From positions 18,760-82,759 of the forward strand of contig NZ_KQ948863.1 in NCBI RefSeq assembly GCF_001514215.1: a stretch of DNA of 64,000 bases, read 5' to 3'. Numbering within the stretch: the first letter of the stretch is position 1; each line of letters opens with the position of its first letter. Both the position numbers and the translations under genes were made by a program. Below, piece after piece: positions 29,901-34,672 of the stretch. The DNA comes from Streptomyces bungoensis. Lineage in GTDB: Bacteria; Actinomycetota; Actinomycetes; Streptomycetales; Streptomycetaceae. The notes beneath the pieces are model-generated. The model saw only the letters and a program-made list of their open reading frames with translations, was not told the origin of the DNA and did no database searches.

Positions 29901-31923
29901 GCGGATGTACCGCACCGGTGACCTGGCCCGCTGGGACTCCTCCGGCGAGCTGCGCTTCGCCGGACGCGCCGACGACCAGGTGAAGCTGCGCGGCTTCCGC
30001 ATCGAACCCGGCGAGATCGAGAGCGCTCTGCGCCGCAGCCCGCGGGTGCGCGACGCGGTCGTCACCGTGCGCGGCGGCGGAGCCGACCCGGACGGCGGCT
30101 CCGGCGCACGGCTCGTGGCCTACGTCGTACCCGCCGAGGGCGCCGTCGAGGAGCTGCCGGTGGCGGAGCTGCGCGACCACCTCGCCGGACTGCTCCCGGC
30201 GCACATGGTCCCGTCGGCGTTCGTCCCGCTGGAGCGCCTGCCGCTCACCCCGAACGGCAAGACCGACCGCGGCGCCCTGCCCGAACCCGGTCCCCTGCAC
30301 ACCGCCGCCGGGCCGCGCACCGCACCGCGCACCGACACCGAACGCCGCATCGCCCGCATCTGGGCCGACGTGCTCGGTGTGGCGGAGGTCGGCGCGCACG
30401 ACAACTTCTTCCACCTCGGCGGCGACTCCATCCTCAGCATGCAGGTCGTCTCCCGGCTGCGGCGCGACGGACTGCACCTGGCCACCCGCGACCTGTTCAC
30501 CCACCAGACCGTCGCCGAACTGGCCACCGTCGCCACCGGCGCGCCCCAGCACTCCGAGACCGGACCGGTCAGCGGCGACGTGCCGCTCACCCCCATCCAG
30601 GAGTGGTTCCTGACCAGCCCGCGCGCCAGCCACGACCACTTCAACCAGTCGCTGCTGCTGGAACTGGGCACCGCCCCGGACACCGCCGCCCTGGAAACAG
30701 CCCTCAACGCCCTGCTCGACCACCACGACGCCCTGCGCATGCGCTTCACCGAGGACGAGAACGGCTGGCACCAGTTCGACCCGCCGCCGTCGGACACCGA
30801 CCGCGACCGGCTCCTGGCACGCCACGACCTGAGCGGGCTGCCCCCCGCCGAGGCCGACGCGGCGATGGAGAAGGCCGCCGACGACCTGCACACCGGCTTC
30901 GACCTGGCGCGCGGTCCCCTGCTGCGGGCGGCCCTGTTCACCGGGGACGCCGACCGGCCCGCCTTCCTCCTCCTGGTCGCCCACCACCTGGTGGTCGACG
31001 CAGTGTCCTGGCGCATCCTGCGCGACGACCTGGAGGCCGCCTACCGGCAGGCCGTCCAGGGCGATCCCGTCACGCCGGGGGAGCGCACCACCTCCTTCCT
31101 GGACTGGGCCCGGGGCCTGGCCGAACACGTCGCGGCCGGCTCCCTCGACGACGAACTGCCGTACTGGGAAAGGGCGGTCGACACCGAGCCGCTGCCCGCC
31201 CGGACACCGGCCGCGCCGGAGACGGGCCACGTCGAGACACTCACCGTCGAACTGGACGAGCCGGACACCGAGGCACTGCTGCGTGCCGCGCCGACCGCCT
31301 ACCGCACCCGTGTCAACGACGTCCTGCTCACCGCCCTCGCCGTGGCCCTGGCCCGCTGGACCGGCCGCGAGGACGTCCGCCTGGACCTCGAGGGGCACGG
31401 CCGCGAGGACATCCTCGACGAGGTGGACCTCTCCCGCACGGTCGGCTGGTTCACCACCGTCCACCCCGTCGCCCTCCACGTGCCCGACCCCGCCGACCTG
31501 GGCCCGGCCCGGGACTGGCGGACCCTGGTGAAGTCGGTCCGCCGCCAGCTGCGCGCCGTACCCGGCAACGGCCTGGGCTTCGGCGCCCTGCGCACCTTCG
31601 GCCCGCCCGAGGTGCGCGACCGGCTCGGACGAGCCGCGCACGGGCAGGTCGTCTTCAACTACCTCGGCCAGTGGGACGCCCGCCCGGAGACTCCCGGCGA
31701 CGGCCTGGTGCGCGCCGAGCACGGCTCGTTCGGCCGCCACCACGACCCGCGCGACAGCGGCTCCCACCCGCTGGAGGTCGTCGGCGCGGTGCAGGGCGGC
31801 CGGCTGTCCTTCACCTGGCACCACCGGCCCGCCCTCCACGCCACGGACACCGTACGGCGCGTCGCCGACGACTTCGCCGAGGCCCTGCGCCACATCGCCC
31901 ACCACGCCCGCGGCAGCCGGTGA
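11944..31923 (+). CDS. Five-module nonribosomal peptide synthetase ending in an epimerase domain
   Basis: 6,659 aa, five complete modules. Module 4: C 12085-13370 (HHIVTDG, LCL-type), A 13455-14890, T near 15030, E 15205-16510 (HHLAVDSVSW). Module 5: C 16590-17900 (DCL), A 17970-19470, T near 19620. Module 6: C 19810-21120 (LCL), A 21200-22670, T, E 22980-24290. Module 7: C 24370-25680 (DCL), A 25745-27150, T. Module 8: C 27475-28770 (LCL), A 28840-30280, T, E 30590-31900. Pocket residues by eye: A4 DTEDMGFVDK and A6 DTENLGMVDK (acid-lined, so a cationic residue is expected), A5 DFWNVGMVHK (Thr code), A7 DAFWWGGTFK (Val-like), A8 DALLIGSVVK (same type as A3). The N-terminus is a basic helix. 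The protein stops right after the last E; no thioesterase or reductase domain is present. A7 carries PKA instead of PKG in its nucleotide-binding motif. Peptide assembly continues from the preceding gene; mbtH follows about 100 bp downstream. Confidence 0.97.
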   Translation: MTSSKRNRAEALPQDLQEVLRRRLAGRAAGTPAAARQAIPRADRTRPLPLSFAQQRLWFLDRLRPGDARYNSAVALRLTGPLDHTALSGALEHVVGRHEALRTTFQETDGRPVQIVHPAGPVPLPVRDLTAPGEQPADLDAVLPAEYERPFDLRTGPLLRALLLREAPDAHVLLLTAHHIVTDGWSMGVLLQELCAAYDALARGARPASEPVATQYPDFAVWQREHLSGARLERELAHWKERLTGAVAPELPLDRPRRGEESGAGAVHTFTVPADTTARLKHLAAGQHTTLFTALVAACQALLARWSGQDDITVGSLTPGRGRTDLEQAVGFFVNTVALRTRVETGGSFRELLTAAADTVNDAFAHGDTPFERLVEAVGATREPGRNPLFDVMVLLHPAPPAAPDPHGLATAPVTVPRRAAAFDLSVEFVPDGDGLTGLLEYRTDLFDPATAERMADQLLRTLDGAAAEPDRPLGALPLLSPRQTRQVTRDWNATARPVPEETLPELFARQTARTPHATALVTGDVTLDYAALDARADRLARHLVERGAGPERLVALRLPRTADMIVAILAVWKSGAGYLPLDPALPEDRVRFLLDDARPALVLDEAALRDVPDTAPDTPSCCLAPPHPDTTAYVIYTSGSTGRPKGVAVAHRSLANLLASHREGFVAEAGGGPLRVALTASFSFDTSLEGVLLMADGHPLHLVDETTRLDAAALVEYVVEHRVDFLDLTPTYLRQLLPAGLLTDPRHHPRVLMLGGEAVGPGLWRELAGHADVAAYNFYGPTECTVDALACRIEGDGRPTVGRPLANVRAYVLDDRLRPVPPGVGGELYLAGVQLARGYAGRPGLTAARFLPDPFGPPGARMYRTGDLARWTGDGRLDYLGRADDQVKVRGHRIEPGEVEAALTDLPGVAAAAVVAVADPHGHTRLAAYLVPADRGTRLVAGEVRAACRRVLPDHMVPSSFTVLDALPTTVSGKVDRRALPAPDLDGGEREREFVAPRTAEEETLARIWAEVLGARRVGVTDNFFELGGDSILSIQAVSRARAAGLHLTSRDVFRHQTVADLAAAASARTAAVPAPRRPREEGPAPLTPIQEWFFAAHGPLRHFTMSMLLDLPRDLDERALERALEALAARHPALRTRFARSGDTWRQHPGEGPGTGLLARHDLSRTADPAAAREEAAETARAALDPETGTLLRAALLTCPGERPQLFLTAHHLAVDSVSWRILLADLAQAYRQAAQGDPVELEPVATPFADWAAHLSRRVRAGDLDTDLAHWTAEASEARTPLPVDRPGTPLAGSVRTLRTRVDRATTGALLRQVPAVYRTQVNDVLLSALSRVLADWTGTGRATVALEGHGREDDTLDLSRTVGWFTTQYPVTLTPAGPSGAPDWGATLKAVKERLRAVPRHGLGYEALARLGSPDPAARALRDLPLPQVCFNYHGQWEAGDGRDFTPAGEVPGRDVAAGEPLDHLLDVSAVVAGGELEITWHYSDQVHDEDTVRALADGMTRALTAITEHCARPGAGGRTPSDFPLARLDQDRLDRLAGDGRDVEDILPLTPLQEGMLFHRLVGGDEDVYVDQAALLLDGVADPHAFAAAWQRVTERTPALRTCVVWEDVPVPLQVVRRDVRVPVTHLDWRDLDEPERAERLARLRADDLARGIDLAAAPLMRLTLVRLPDARLHLLWTSHHLILDGWSLAQVLTEVCEEYAALTAGTESRPPVRRPFGDYVRWLAEQDPAAARAHWQGVLAGFTTPTPLPADRPLRDAHLARSAGVHTAGLDDGTSARLARTAREAGLTLNTVVQGAWALLLARYGAEDDVVFGTTVSGRPDDLPGVESMVGMFINTVPTRVRVDAGRTARVWLRELQDAQAESRRFAAVSLAELTQLSQVPSGSPLFHSMVAFENYPFDEARTAGSGVRLAEVTSRDATNYPLVLRAYHGECLGFDLAYDPALFDAATVRSLADRLCLLLTELADGPDRPLRALAWTTAAERRRMLTDWNGTEHGRPGRTLVDLFEEQAARTPAADAVTCGGEHLDYATLDARAGRLAHRLAELGAAPERFVALALPRSVEQVVAILAVLKTGAAYLPIDAASPAERIGGLLADAAPVALVTTTGAAARTDGAGVPAVLLDDADTEADLARRPATGPAPARRPLPESPAYAIYTSGSTGRPKGVVIPHANVVRLFTRTSHWFGFGPDDVWTMFHSYAFDFSVWELWGPLLHGGRLVVVPDETARSPEDFLRLLADERVTVLNQTPSAFYPLIRADADHPGTGARLALRTVVFGGEALDTGRLADWWTRHPASAPRLVNMYGITETTVHVTYAPLDPATAADGPASPIGTAIEDLRVYVLDADLAPVPPGATGELYVAGEGLARGYLGRPGLTATRFLADPFGRPGSRMYRTGDRAKWRADGTLEYLGRADAQVKIRGYRIEPGEIEAALHTHPGVADAAVGVLEDASGTRRLVAHVVGSGGTVPAAAALRAHLERLLPAHMVPAAYVPMDALPLTVNGKLDRRALPAPGPDGYAAGTDRTPPRTPAERLVAAAWTDVLGVAEVHAGDDFFALGGDSILAVRVTARLRAAFGPGVSPRLLFTRPTVAALAAELGEPAGDTAAAAQADAIPATDPRTPAPLSYAQQRLWFLDRFEPGSTEYTTLSVLRLRGPLDEDALRTALDGLVVRHEALRTTFTEQDGQALQVVNPPHRVDLPVDDLTTAPDARAALDALLEREAATPFDLAAGPLLRARLARLAVGQQDEHGDHVLVLAVHHIVTDGWSLGVLGRDLGELYTAAHEGRRPELPGLPVRYADHATWQRTHADHAERQLAHWRERLDGVPPLEPPTDRPRPAVRTRDGALVTFTLPAELTDRLREVGRETDATLYMTLLAACTALLSRWADQDDFAVGTVTAGRERPELHDVVGMFVNTLVLRNRVRPGSTFRALLEQVRGTVLDAFAHQEVPFERLVDALQPERDTSRTPLFQVMVALHNLGAEAPALPGLEVEPVLPPVRNATFDLAFDFVEGDGGLTGHLEYDTGLFDEDTVRRLADRLRLLLQAAAQDPDRDVRALELMTGAERHQVLHDWQGPRLAVPETTFPALFEAQATRTPHATALVARDATLGFAALNERANRLAHHLLARGVAPERVVAVRLPRTSDLVVAVLAVAKAGGTLLCLDPGLPEERAAHLLADANPHTVLTAEALRDTPWDRLPAHDPTDHDRLTPLRPDHAAYIVYTSGSTGRPKGVVVEHRHLVNLCHDHREGLVAPHTADGRRLRAALSASFSFDTSWEGPLLLALGQEVHLVDEDVRLDPDAFCAQVAERRLDLVNVTPSFLRELTAAGLLAPGRHHPRVLLVGGEATGPDAWRELCAAAGLGVTAYNMYGPTECTVDATYGRCADHLDRPVIGRPGRNLRAYVLDGSLRPVPPGVPGELYLAGAQVARGYLGRPGLTASRFLADPFGAPGGPLLPDGGQGGRMYRTGDRARWNRRGQLEFLGRADEQIKIRGFRIEPGEVEAALLAHPDVSEAVVTAREHAGRPMLVAYVVPAQGTVPSADALRLALRRTLPDHMVPAAFVPLARIPRTSTGKTDRRALPAPPAQPDPATAYVAPRPGTEETLAGIWADVLRVDRVGARDNFFALGGDSILSIQIVSRARRAGLALTTKDVFRHQTVAELALHATETAPAAAAAAPPAEAPLTPIQHWYLDGRRPGDPLRFTMSQRLELAPGTDLSALRAAVDALVRHHPALRTRFRPAGDGRRQDVLPDILEGILTHHDVTGLDGAALEAEVRRAADAARDSLDPAEGRVARVLLFDRGPELPAQLLLTVHHLVVDGVSWRILLADLETAHRQAAAGRPVDLPPATTAYGHWAARLESHTRSGALDGDLAHWQRTAAAPAALPAGRPGPNTHGTAATVTVELDAETTDALLRRVPEVYRTQVNDVLLSALGRTLARWCGRDTVLVGVEGHGREDLFDDIDLSRTVGWFTAEHPLALTVAPDAGWHDTLRSVKEQLRAVPLHGLSYGALRHLLPGSPLTGAPAPQVGFNYHGRWDTGGDGGGLYRAALPPAGSDTDPDAPRPYLLDLTGVVQDGRLELGWTYPPAVYDESTVRALADEMCAALRDIAAHCARPDAGGRTPSDYPLAGLGQRELDGLVGDGRHVADVLPLTPLQAGMLFHGLVDTAGAYFDRTAVRLSGVSDPRAFAAAWQQVADRTEALRTSVHWQGLPHPVQVVHHRVELPVTHLDWRHLTSGQRERETGELLAADRTAGMDLTTAPLARLTLAALPGDEILLLWSSHHLILDGWSTGQLLTEVCERYAALTGGREAPVPVRRPFSDFVRWLHDQDEQAAEAHWAGVLAGFPARTPLPYDRTPAEAHRARAAATVHRHLDERVSTRLRETAARAGLTVNTVVEGAWALLLARHGGRDDVVFGTTVSGRPAELPGVEAMIGMFINTVPTRIRVPDGGVVSWLRDVQERQSDARRFDFLALPRIQALSDIPAGEALFDSMVVFENYPVDESATARTGVRVEEVRADDAPTFPLCLRAHLGDRLGIDLAYDAGLFDTDTAERLAARLAAVLTALADGIEADAQVAGLALLTGDDRALLRRWNTPARQPAPRSPVELFADQARRTPDAPAVRDGGTELTYRRLDDWSDAVASRLLAGGLRAEDRVALPMDRCAELVVAQLAVLKAGGAYVPVDARAPEDRRRTLTERAGVTAELTAADVAAARTPVPGAPAPVPADADRLAYVMFTSGSTGEPKAVAVRHRDVAALATDSRFTGGACARVPLHSPVAFDAATFEVWAPLLTGGCVVVAPPRPMDAALLRHLVRAGGLTALWLTAGLFRLLAQDAPDCFAGLRQVWTGGDVVPAAAVRRVLSACPGLTVVDGYGPTETTTFATSFALTDATAVPDTVPIGHPLDDTRVHVLDGRLRPVPPGCAGELYVAGEGVARGYLGRPGDTAARFLADPAGPPGTRMYRTGDLVRRRLDGTVEFLGRADDQVKIRGFRVEPGEVEAVLAAHPDVADVAVVAREDRPGSRRLVAYVVGPEDLTAVREFAGRSLPDYLVPSAFVTLSALPLSGNGKVDRAALPAPEPASGDRRSEPIAPRTDAERRAADVFAEVLSTRRPGVEDDFFQLGGDSILSIRLAARLSEAFGTDVSPRAVFTHPTPAALAALLTAEPPGDAAPTAIVPAPRDTPAPMSYAQQRLWFLEEFAPGSGEYVTALALRLRGRLHVPALTAALRSLAERHEALRTTFDTVDGRGVQIVHPPQDVPLRLHDLSATGETGRAERLRDLLEAERARTFDLRRGPLLHAGLIRLTDEEHVLTLTLHHIVTDGWSTGVLTGDLAHFYRTELGADAEPLPPLPVSYADYAHWQRGTATDEHLAYWKEHLAGLETLDLPTDRPRPAVRTHGGATVRLVLPRGTTRRLVQVGRDRQATLFTTLVAAAQAYLARLTGGRDITVGTVTSGRDRAETQALVGFFVNTLVLRSRVEPGRPFPGFLTEVRGTVRDAFAHQEAPFERVVDEVQPVRDTSRTPLFQVMVVLQNAPAADLDLPGVEVGDVDTELRHAAFDLTLEFAETAAGELHGLLTYNTDLFDAATAERMADQLGTLLTAVADDPDRPVGALPLATDEALKAVLDQGRGSARPVPAATLPELFERQAARTPDAVALADADGRELTYAQVERAANRLAHRLIARGVGPERIVALALPRGAETVVAQLAVAKAGGAFLPVDPGYPEQRREFMLRDADAWLVLDDPAAVRDADGPDTAPTDADRTAPLTAAHPAYVIYTSGSTGTPKGVTVTHRGLAAFAAAAAERYDAGPGDRVLQFASPSFDASVLELCVSLLSGATLVTGEEGPLVGERLAQVLAERRVSHTLIPPAALATVDPVTAGALPHLRTLIVGAEACPAHLVERWAPGRRMINSYGPTEATVVATWTGPLAPGTGAPPIGRPAAATHVHVLDAALRPVPPGVTGELYVAGPGLARGYLNRAGLTASRFVADPFGAPGERMYRTGDLARWDSSGELRFAGRADDQVKLRGFRIEPGEIESALRRSPRVRDAVVTVRGGGADPDGGSGARLVAYVVPAEGAVEELPVAELRDHLAGLLPAHMVPSAFVPLERLPLTPNGKTDRGALPEPGPLHTAAGPRTAPRTDTERRIARIWADVLGVAEVGAHDNFFHLGGDSILSMQVVSRLRRDGLHLATRDLFTHQTVAELATVATGAPQHSETGPVSGDVPLTPIQEWFLTSPRASHDHFNQSLLLELGTAPDTAALETALNALLDHHDALRMRFTEDENGWHQFDPPPSDTDRDRLLARHDLSGLPPAEADAAMEKAADDLHTGFDLARGPLLRAALFTGDADRPAFLLLVAHHLVVDAVSWRILRDDLEAAYRQAVQGDPVTPGERTTSFLDWARGLAEHVAAGSLDDELPYWERAVDTEPLPARTPAAPETGHVETLTVELDEPDTEALLRAAPTAYRTRVNDVLLTALAVALARWTGREDVRLDLEGHGREDILDEVDLSRTVGWFTTVHPVALHVPDPADLGPARDWRTLVKSVRRQLRAVPGNGLGFGALRTFGPPEVRDRLGRAAHGQVVFNYLGQWDARPETPGDGLVRAEHGSFGRHHDPRDSGSHPLEVVGAVQGGRLSFTWHHRPALHATDTVRRVADDFAEALRHIAHHARGSR
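22290..22319 (+). repeat. 30-bp in-frame inverted-repeat insertion inside A6
   Basis: Between the DPFG and RMYRTGD motifs the other A domains have a short GPPGG-type linker; A6 has about ten extra residues (PLLPDGGQGG). The extra DNA is a hairpin: left arm CCCTCCTGCCCG, right arm CGGGCAAGGAGGG, one unpaired base, 2-3 nt loop. The frame is preserved. Confidence 0.6.
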
Positions 31924-32024
31924 GGCCCAGCCCCCCGGCCCGCGCCCCACCGCCGGCCACCCACCAGCCCGCCACCCGCGACACATCCGGCCCGCCCCGA
32001 ACCGAGAGAGCGAGAACGACAGAC

Positions 32025-32228
32025 ATGGACGAGAACACCCGCTACCAGGTGCTGCGCAACGACGAGGAGCAGTACTCGCTGTGGCCCGTCGACGTGGAGG
32101 TGCCCGCCGGCTGGCACCCCGTCGGCAAGGAGGGCACGGAGGCGGAGTGCTCCGCCTACGTGGACGAGGTCTGGACCGACATGCGCCCGCGCAGCCTGCG
32201 GGAGCGCATGGAGAACGCCGAAGCCTGA
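32025..32228 (+). CDS. MbtH-like protein
   Basis: 67 aa, typical length for the family. Conserved features are visible: N-x-E-x-Q-Y-S-L-W-P (residues 12-21), the GWHPVG turn (29-34), and WTDMRPRSLRE (50-60). MbtH proteins bind NRPS adenylation domains and promote their folding and activity; they have no catalytic role of their own. The gene lies 101 bp after the five-module NRPS on the same strand, so it should be co-transcribed and serve these A domains. The start is the only ATG giving a full N-terminus; a weak purine-rich stretch (GAGAGAGCGAG) precedes it. Confidence 0.95.
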   Translation: MDENTRYQVLRNDEEQYSLWPVDVEVPAGWHPVGKEGTEAECSAYVDEVWTDMRPRSLRERMENAEA

Positions 32229-32253
32229 CGCGTTCCGCGCCGCCACGAGGAAC

Positions 32254-32300
32254 GGGCCGGGGCGGGGGTCAGGACGCGTCCCGTAAGCGCGCCCCGGCCC
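32254..32300 (+). terminator. Candidate terminator after mbtH
   Basis: An 11-bp perfect G/C stem (GGGCCGGGGCG at 32254-32264 with CGCCCCGGCCC at 32290-32300) encloses a 25-nt loop. It begins 26 bp after the mbtH stop. No U-tract follows, as is common in streptomycetes. It would separate the NRPS-mbtH transcript from the acetyltransferase gene, or only partly do so. Confidence 0.45.
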
Positions 32301-32359
32301 CGCCCCGCCCGTCCACCCACCCGACCCGTCCGTCTGTCCGTCCGTCCGGGGGAGCCCTC

Positions 32360-32872
32360 ATGACACCCGTCCTGCACACCGAACGACTCTCGTTCCGGCC
32401 CTACCGCCCCGAGGACGAGGACGTCTTCGTGGCCCTGCTGCGCGACGAGGAGGTCTGCCGCTGGATGGGCCAGGAACGCGTGCCGGAGGCCGAGATCCGC
32501 ACGCTGTTCCGCGCCATCCTCACCGACGTCTACCCGCAGCACAGATTCGACGTGTGGGGACTGTGGCACGAGGAGGTCTACGTCGGTCACGCGGAGGTGA
32601 AGCCGACCGGCAACGTCGACGGCCACGAACTGGTCACCGCCCTCGCCCCCGGGCACTGGGGCCGGGGCCTGGGCACCGAAGCGGTTCGCGGCCTGCTCCG
32701 CCACGCCGCCGACAACCTGGGCCTGAAGGAGGCCTACGGCATGGTCGGCGGCGACAACACCGCCAGCCTCGCCCTGTGCCGCCGGCTGGGCTTCAGCCAC
32801 GTACGCGACGTGGTCGGCGACGACGGCACCGTGACCAAGCTGATGGTGATCTCGACGACGGACGCGCACTGA
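32360..32872 (+). CDS. GNAT-family N-acetyltransferase (RimJ/RimL type)
   Basis: 170 aa. The N-terminus TERLSFRPYRPED is the usual opening of the RimJ/RimL acetyltransferase branch, and the acetyl-CoA-binding motif A is seen as HWGRGLGTEAVRGLL (about residues 98-112) followed by N-x-x-S-L-A-L-C-R-R-L-G-F. It should transfer an acetyl group from acetyl-CoA to an amine; the substrate cannot be read from sequence. The ATG is preceded by GGGGGAG at good spacing. It lies 131 bp after mbtH on the same strand, so it could be a tailoring or self-resistance enzyme for a peptide with free amines, given the cationic A4/A6 pockets, but a candidate terminator intervenes and it may be unrelated. Confidence 0.85.
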   Translation: MTPVLHTERLSFRPYRPEDEDVFVALLRDEEVCRWMGQERVPEAEIRTLFRAILTDVYPQHRFDVWGLWHEEVYVGHAEVKPTGNVDGHELVTALAPGHWGRGLGTEAVRGLLRHAADNLGLKEAYGMVGGDNTASLALCRRLGFSHVRDVVGDDGTVTKLMVISTTDAH

Positions 32873-33010
32873 CCGCCCGGAGCAGCCGCCGGCCCGCGCC
32901 ACGCGGTTCACGGTCTCGCGGTTCCGCCGCCGGACGCAGCCGAGAGTCGGCCAGGTACTGACCCTTGCGAAACACCCATTACGCTCTGCCGTGCAAGTGG
33001 ATCCAGCCGA

Positions 33011-33796
33011 ATGCGGGACGTTCTGTCGATGAGTGCTGTCGTTCCGCCGCCCCGCACGGCCGGCGGCCTGCTGCCGACCCGGACGCTCACCCGTGTCGAA
33101 GACGGCGAGCGGTTGCACGCCCTGCTGTGGCGGGCGGGCGCCGGCTGGCGGATGATCAGCAGTGCCGTGCTCGGAGGCGGTCTGGGCGAGCGCGCGTGGG
33201 TACTGAACGCCCAGGTGGCCCATGGTTACCGGCGCACCGACCCCCACCGCCACCTTGCCGACCTGGCCCGGGCAGCCGGCGTGTCGGGTCCCGGTGTCGG
33301 AGTCATGACGGCCGCCGACGTCCGGGCGCACCGTCGTGCACACGACGGGGGCGTCGAGGCGGTCGTCACCGCGGGGATCGCGGTACGAGGGTGGGCGGCC
33401 GTCCCGGCCGAGGCGGTGATCACGCCCGACCAGCCCGGCACCATCAACATCGTCGCCGCGGTCCCCGTTCCCCTGACCGACGCGGCCCTGGTCAACGCGG
33501 TCGCCACCGCGACCGAGGCCAAGGTGCAGGCTCTGCTGAGCGCCGGTTACGACTGCTCCGGAACGCCGACCGACGCGGTGTGCGTGGCCGCCCGCACTCC
33601 GGATGCCGCCCAGGACGTGCAGGCCTTCGCCGGACCCCGCTCGCTGTGGGGCGCCCGGCTGGCCAGGGCCGTCTACGCGGCCGTGCGCGCGGCCGTCGTG
33701 GACGCAACCGCCGGCCGGCCGGCCACGGCCACCGGCGGCGTGTGTCGGGTGGCCGCCCCGGGGAACCTGTGCTCGGAATGGAAGAAGAACGGGTGA
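33011..33796 (+). CDS. cbiZ: Adenosylcobinamide amidohydrolase, CbiZ family
   Basis: 261 aa from this ATG; a second in-frame ATG at 33029 is equally possible and neither has a clear ribosome site. CbiZ hallmarks are present: WRMISSAVLGGGLG and WVLNAQV (about residues 48-75), GVGVMTAADV (about 97-106), GVEAVVTAGI, and a late GTPTDAVCVA segment with W-G. The family hydrolyses adenosylcobinamide (and other incomplete corrinoids) to adenosylcobyric acid so they can be re-used to make cobalamin. No other cobalamin gene and no cobalamin riboswitch is visible next to it, so it seems to be a stand-alone salvage gene. Confidence 0.85.
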   Translation: MRDVLSMSAVVPPPRTAGGLLPTRTLTRVEDGERLHALLWRAGAGWRMISSAVLGGGLGERAWVLNAQVAHGYRRTDPHRHLADLARAAGVSGPGVGVMTAADVRAHRRAHDGGVEAVVTAGIAVRGWAAVPAEAVITPDQPGTINIVAAVPVPLTDAALVNAVATATEAKVQALLSAGYDCSGTPTDAVCVAARTPDAAQDVQAFAGPRSLWGARLARAVYAAVRAAVVDATAGRPATATGGVCRVAAPGNLCSEWKKNG

Positions 33797-33887
33797 AGCG
33801 GTCATCCCGACCGCGCAGGTCGCCGATGCGACGGTGCGCCGGGGTGCCGGCAGCTCGGCAGGTCCGAACCGGTGAGAGGGCGAAGTG

Positions 33888-34049
33888 ATGAGTGCTCCCG
33901 AGGAGAACGACACCCCGCAGATCGACGAGGAGACGAAGGAGCGGTCCGCGGAGCAGCGGAACATCACCGCGCCCACTCCGCCGGAGGTGCGTGCGGAGGG
34001 CGAGGACGACGAGACGGAGCCGCCGGCGGCCGATCCGCAAGCCCCATGA
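33888..34049 (+). CDS. Small acidic proline-rich protein
   Basis: 53 aa, rich in Glu, Asp and Pro, predicted disordered, no signal peptide and no membrane segment. The ATG is preceded by GGTGAGAGGG at usable spacing, and codon positions follow the high-GC3 pattern in this frame. I do not recognise a family and assign no function. It sits 91 bp after the cbiZ-like gene on the same strand. Confidence 0.5.
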   Translation: MSAPEENDTPQIDEETKERSAEQRNITAPTPPEVRAEGEDDETEPPAADPQAP

Positions 34050-34116
34050 GGGCGCGCCGGGCGGTCACGGCTGCATGAGGTGACCGACGGCGCGGCCCCA
34101 CCGCCCCGACCGCCGG

Positions 34117-34129
34117 TAGCCTGACCACC
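34117..34129 (+). promoter_or_regulatory. Candidate -10 of a leaderless transcript
   Basis: TAGCCT lies seven bases before the GTG/ATG start of the P-loop kinase gene and no ribosome-binding sequence is present there. This spacing fits transcription starting at the first codon. No convincing -35 was found. Confidence 0.35.
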
Positions 34130-34666
34130 GTGATGGTGGGCACCGAAGAGACCCGGCTGATCGTGCTGCGCGGCAACAGCGCCTCGGGAAAGTCGTCCGT
34201 CGCGGCCGGCCTCCGCGAGAGGTTCGGCCGCGGCCTGGCCCTCGTCGGCCAGGACAACCTCCGCCGCGTGGTGCTGCGCGAGCGCGACAGGCCCGGAGCG
34301 GCGAACATCGGCCTGATCGACCTGACGGCCCGCTACGCCCTCGATGCCGGGTATCACGTCGTCGTCGAAGGCATCCTCCACGCCGCCCACTACGGCGACA
34401 TGCTCGCCCGGCTCCGTACCGACCACCGCGGCCCGACCCACGGCTACTACCTGGACGTACCGTTCGGTGAAACCCTCGTCCGGCACGCCACCAAGCCGAT
34501 CGCCGATGACGTCGACGAGACGCAGCTGCGCGACTGGTACCGCGCACGCGATCTGCTGCCCGACGGGGGCGAGACCGTCATCGGCGCCGACAGCACCCTG
34601 CAGGAGACGGTCGACCGCATCATGCTGGACACCGGCCTGACCCACCTGCCCTCCCTGGACCGCTGA
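34130..34666 (+). CDS. P-loop kinase/AAA-type ATP-binding protein
   Basis: About 178 aa. A clean Walker A motif GNSASGKSS is near residues 15-23, and VVVEGILH (about 75-82) looks like the Walker B strand of small-molecule kinases. The fold resembles the zeta-toxin/nucleoside-kinase-like family common in actinobacteria. The substrate is unknown. The start is GTG at 34130 with ATG as the next codon at 34133; no ribosome site is present and the gene looks leaderless. The gene converges with the next one, six bases apart. Confidence 0.7.
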   Translation: MMVGTEETRLIVLRGNSASGKSSVAAGLRERFGRGLALVGQDNLRRVVLRERDRPGAANIGLIDLTARYALDAGYHVVVEGILHAAHYGDMLARLRTDHRGPTHGYYLDVPFGETLVRHATKPIADDVDETQLRDWYRARDLLPDGGETVIGADSTLQETVDRIMLDTGLTHLPSLDR

Positions 34667-34672
34667 CCCGGA

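Noticed and set aside
32873..33010. Cobalamin riboswitch before the cbiZ-like gene
   Set aside because: The intergenic space is 138 bp and I found no B12-box-like sequence.
32156..34645. 829-aa minus-strand frame across GNAT, cbiZ and kinase genes
   Set aside because: No motif or ribosome site, and the plus-strand genes have clear family signatures.
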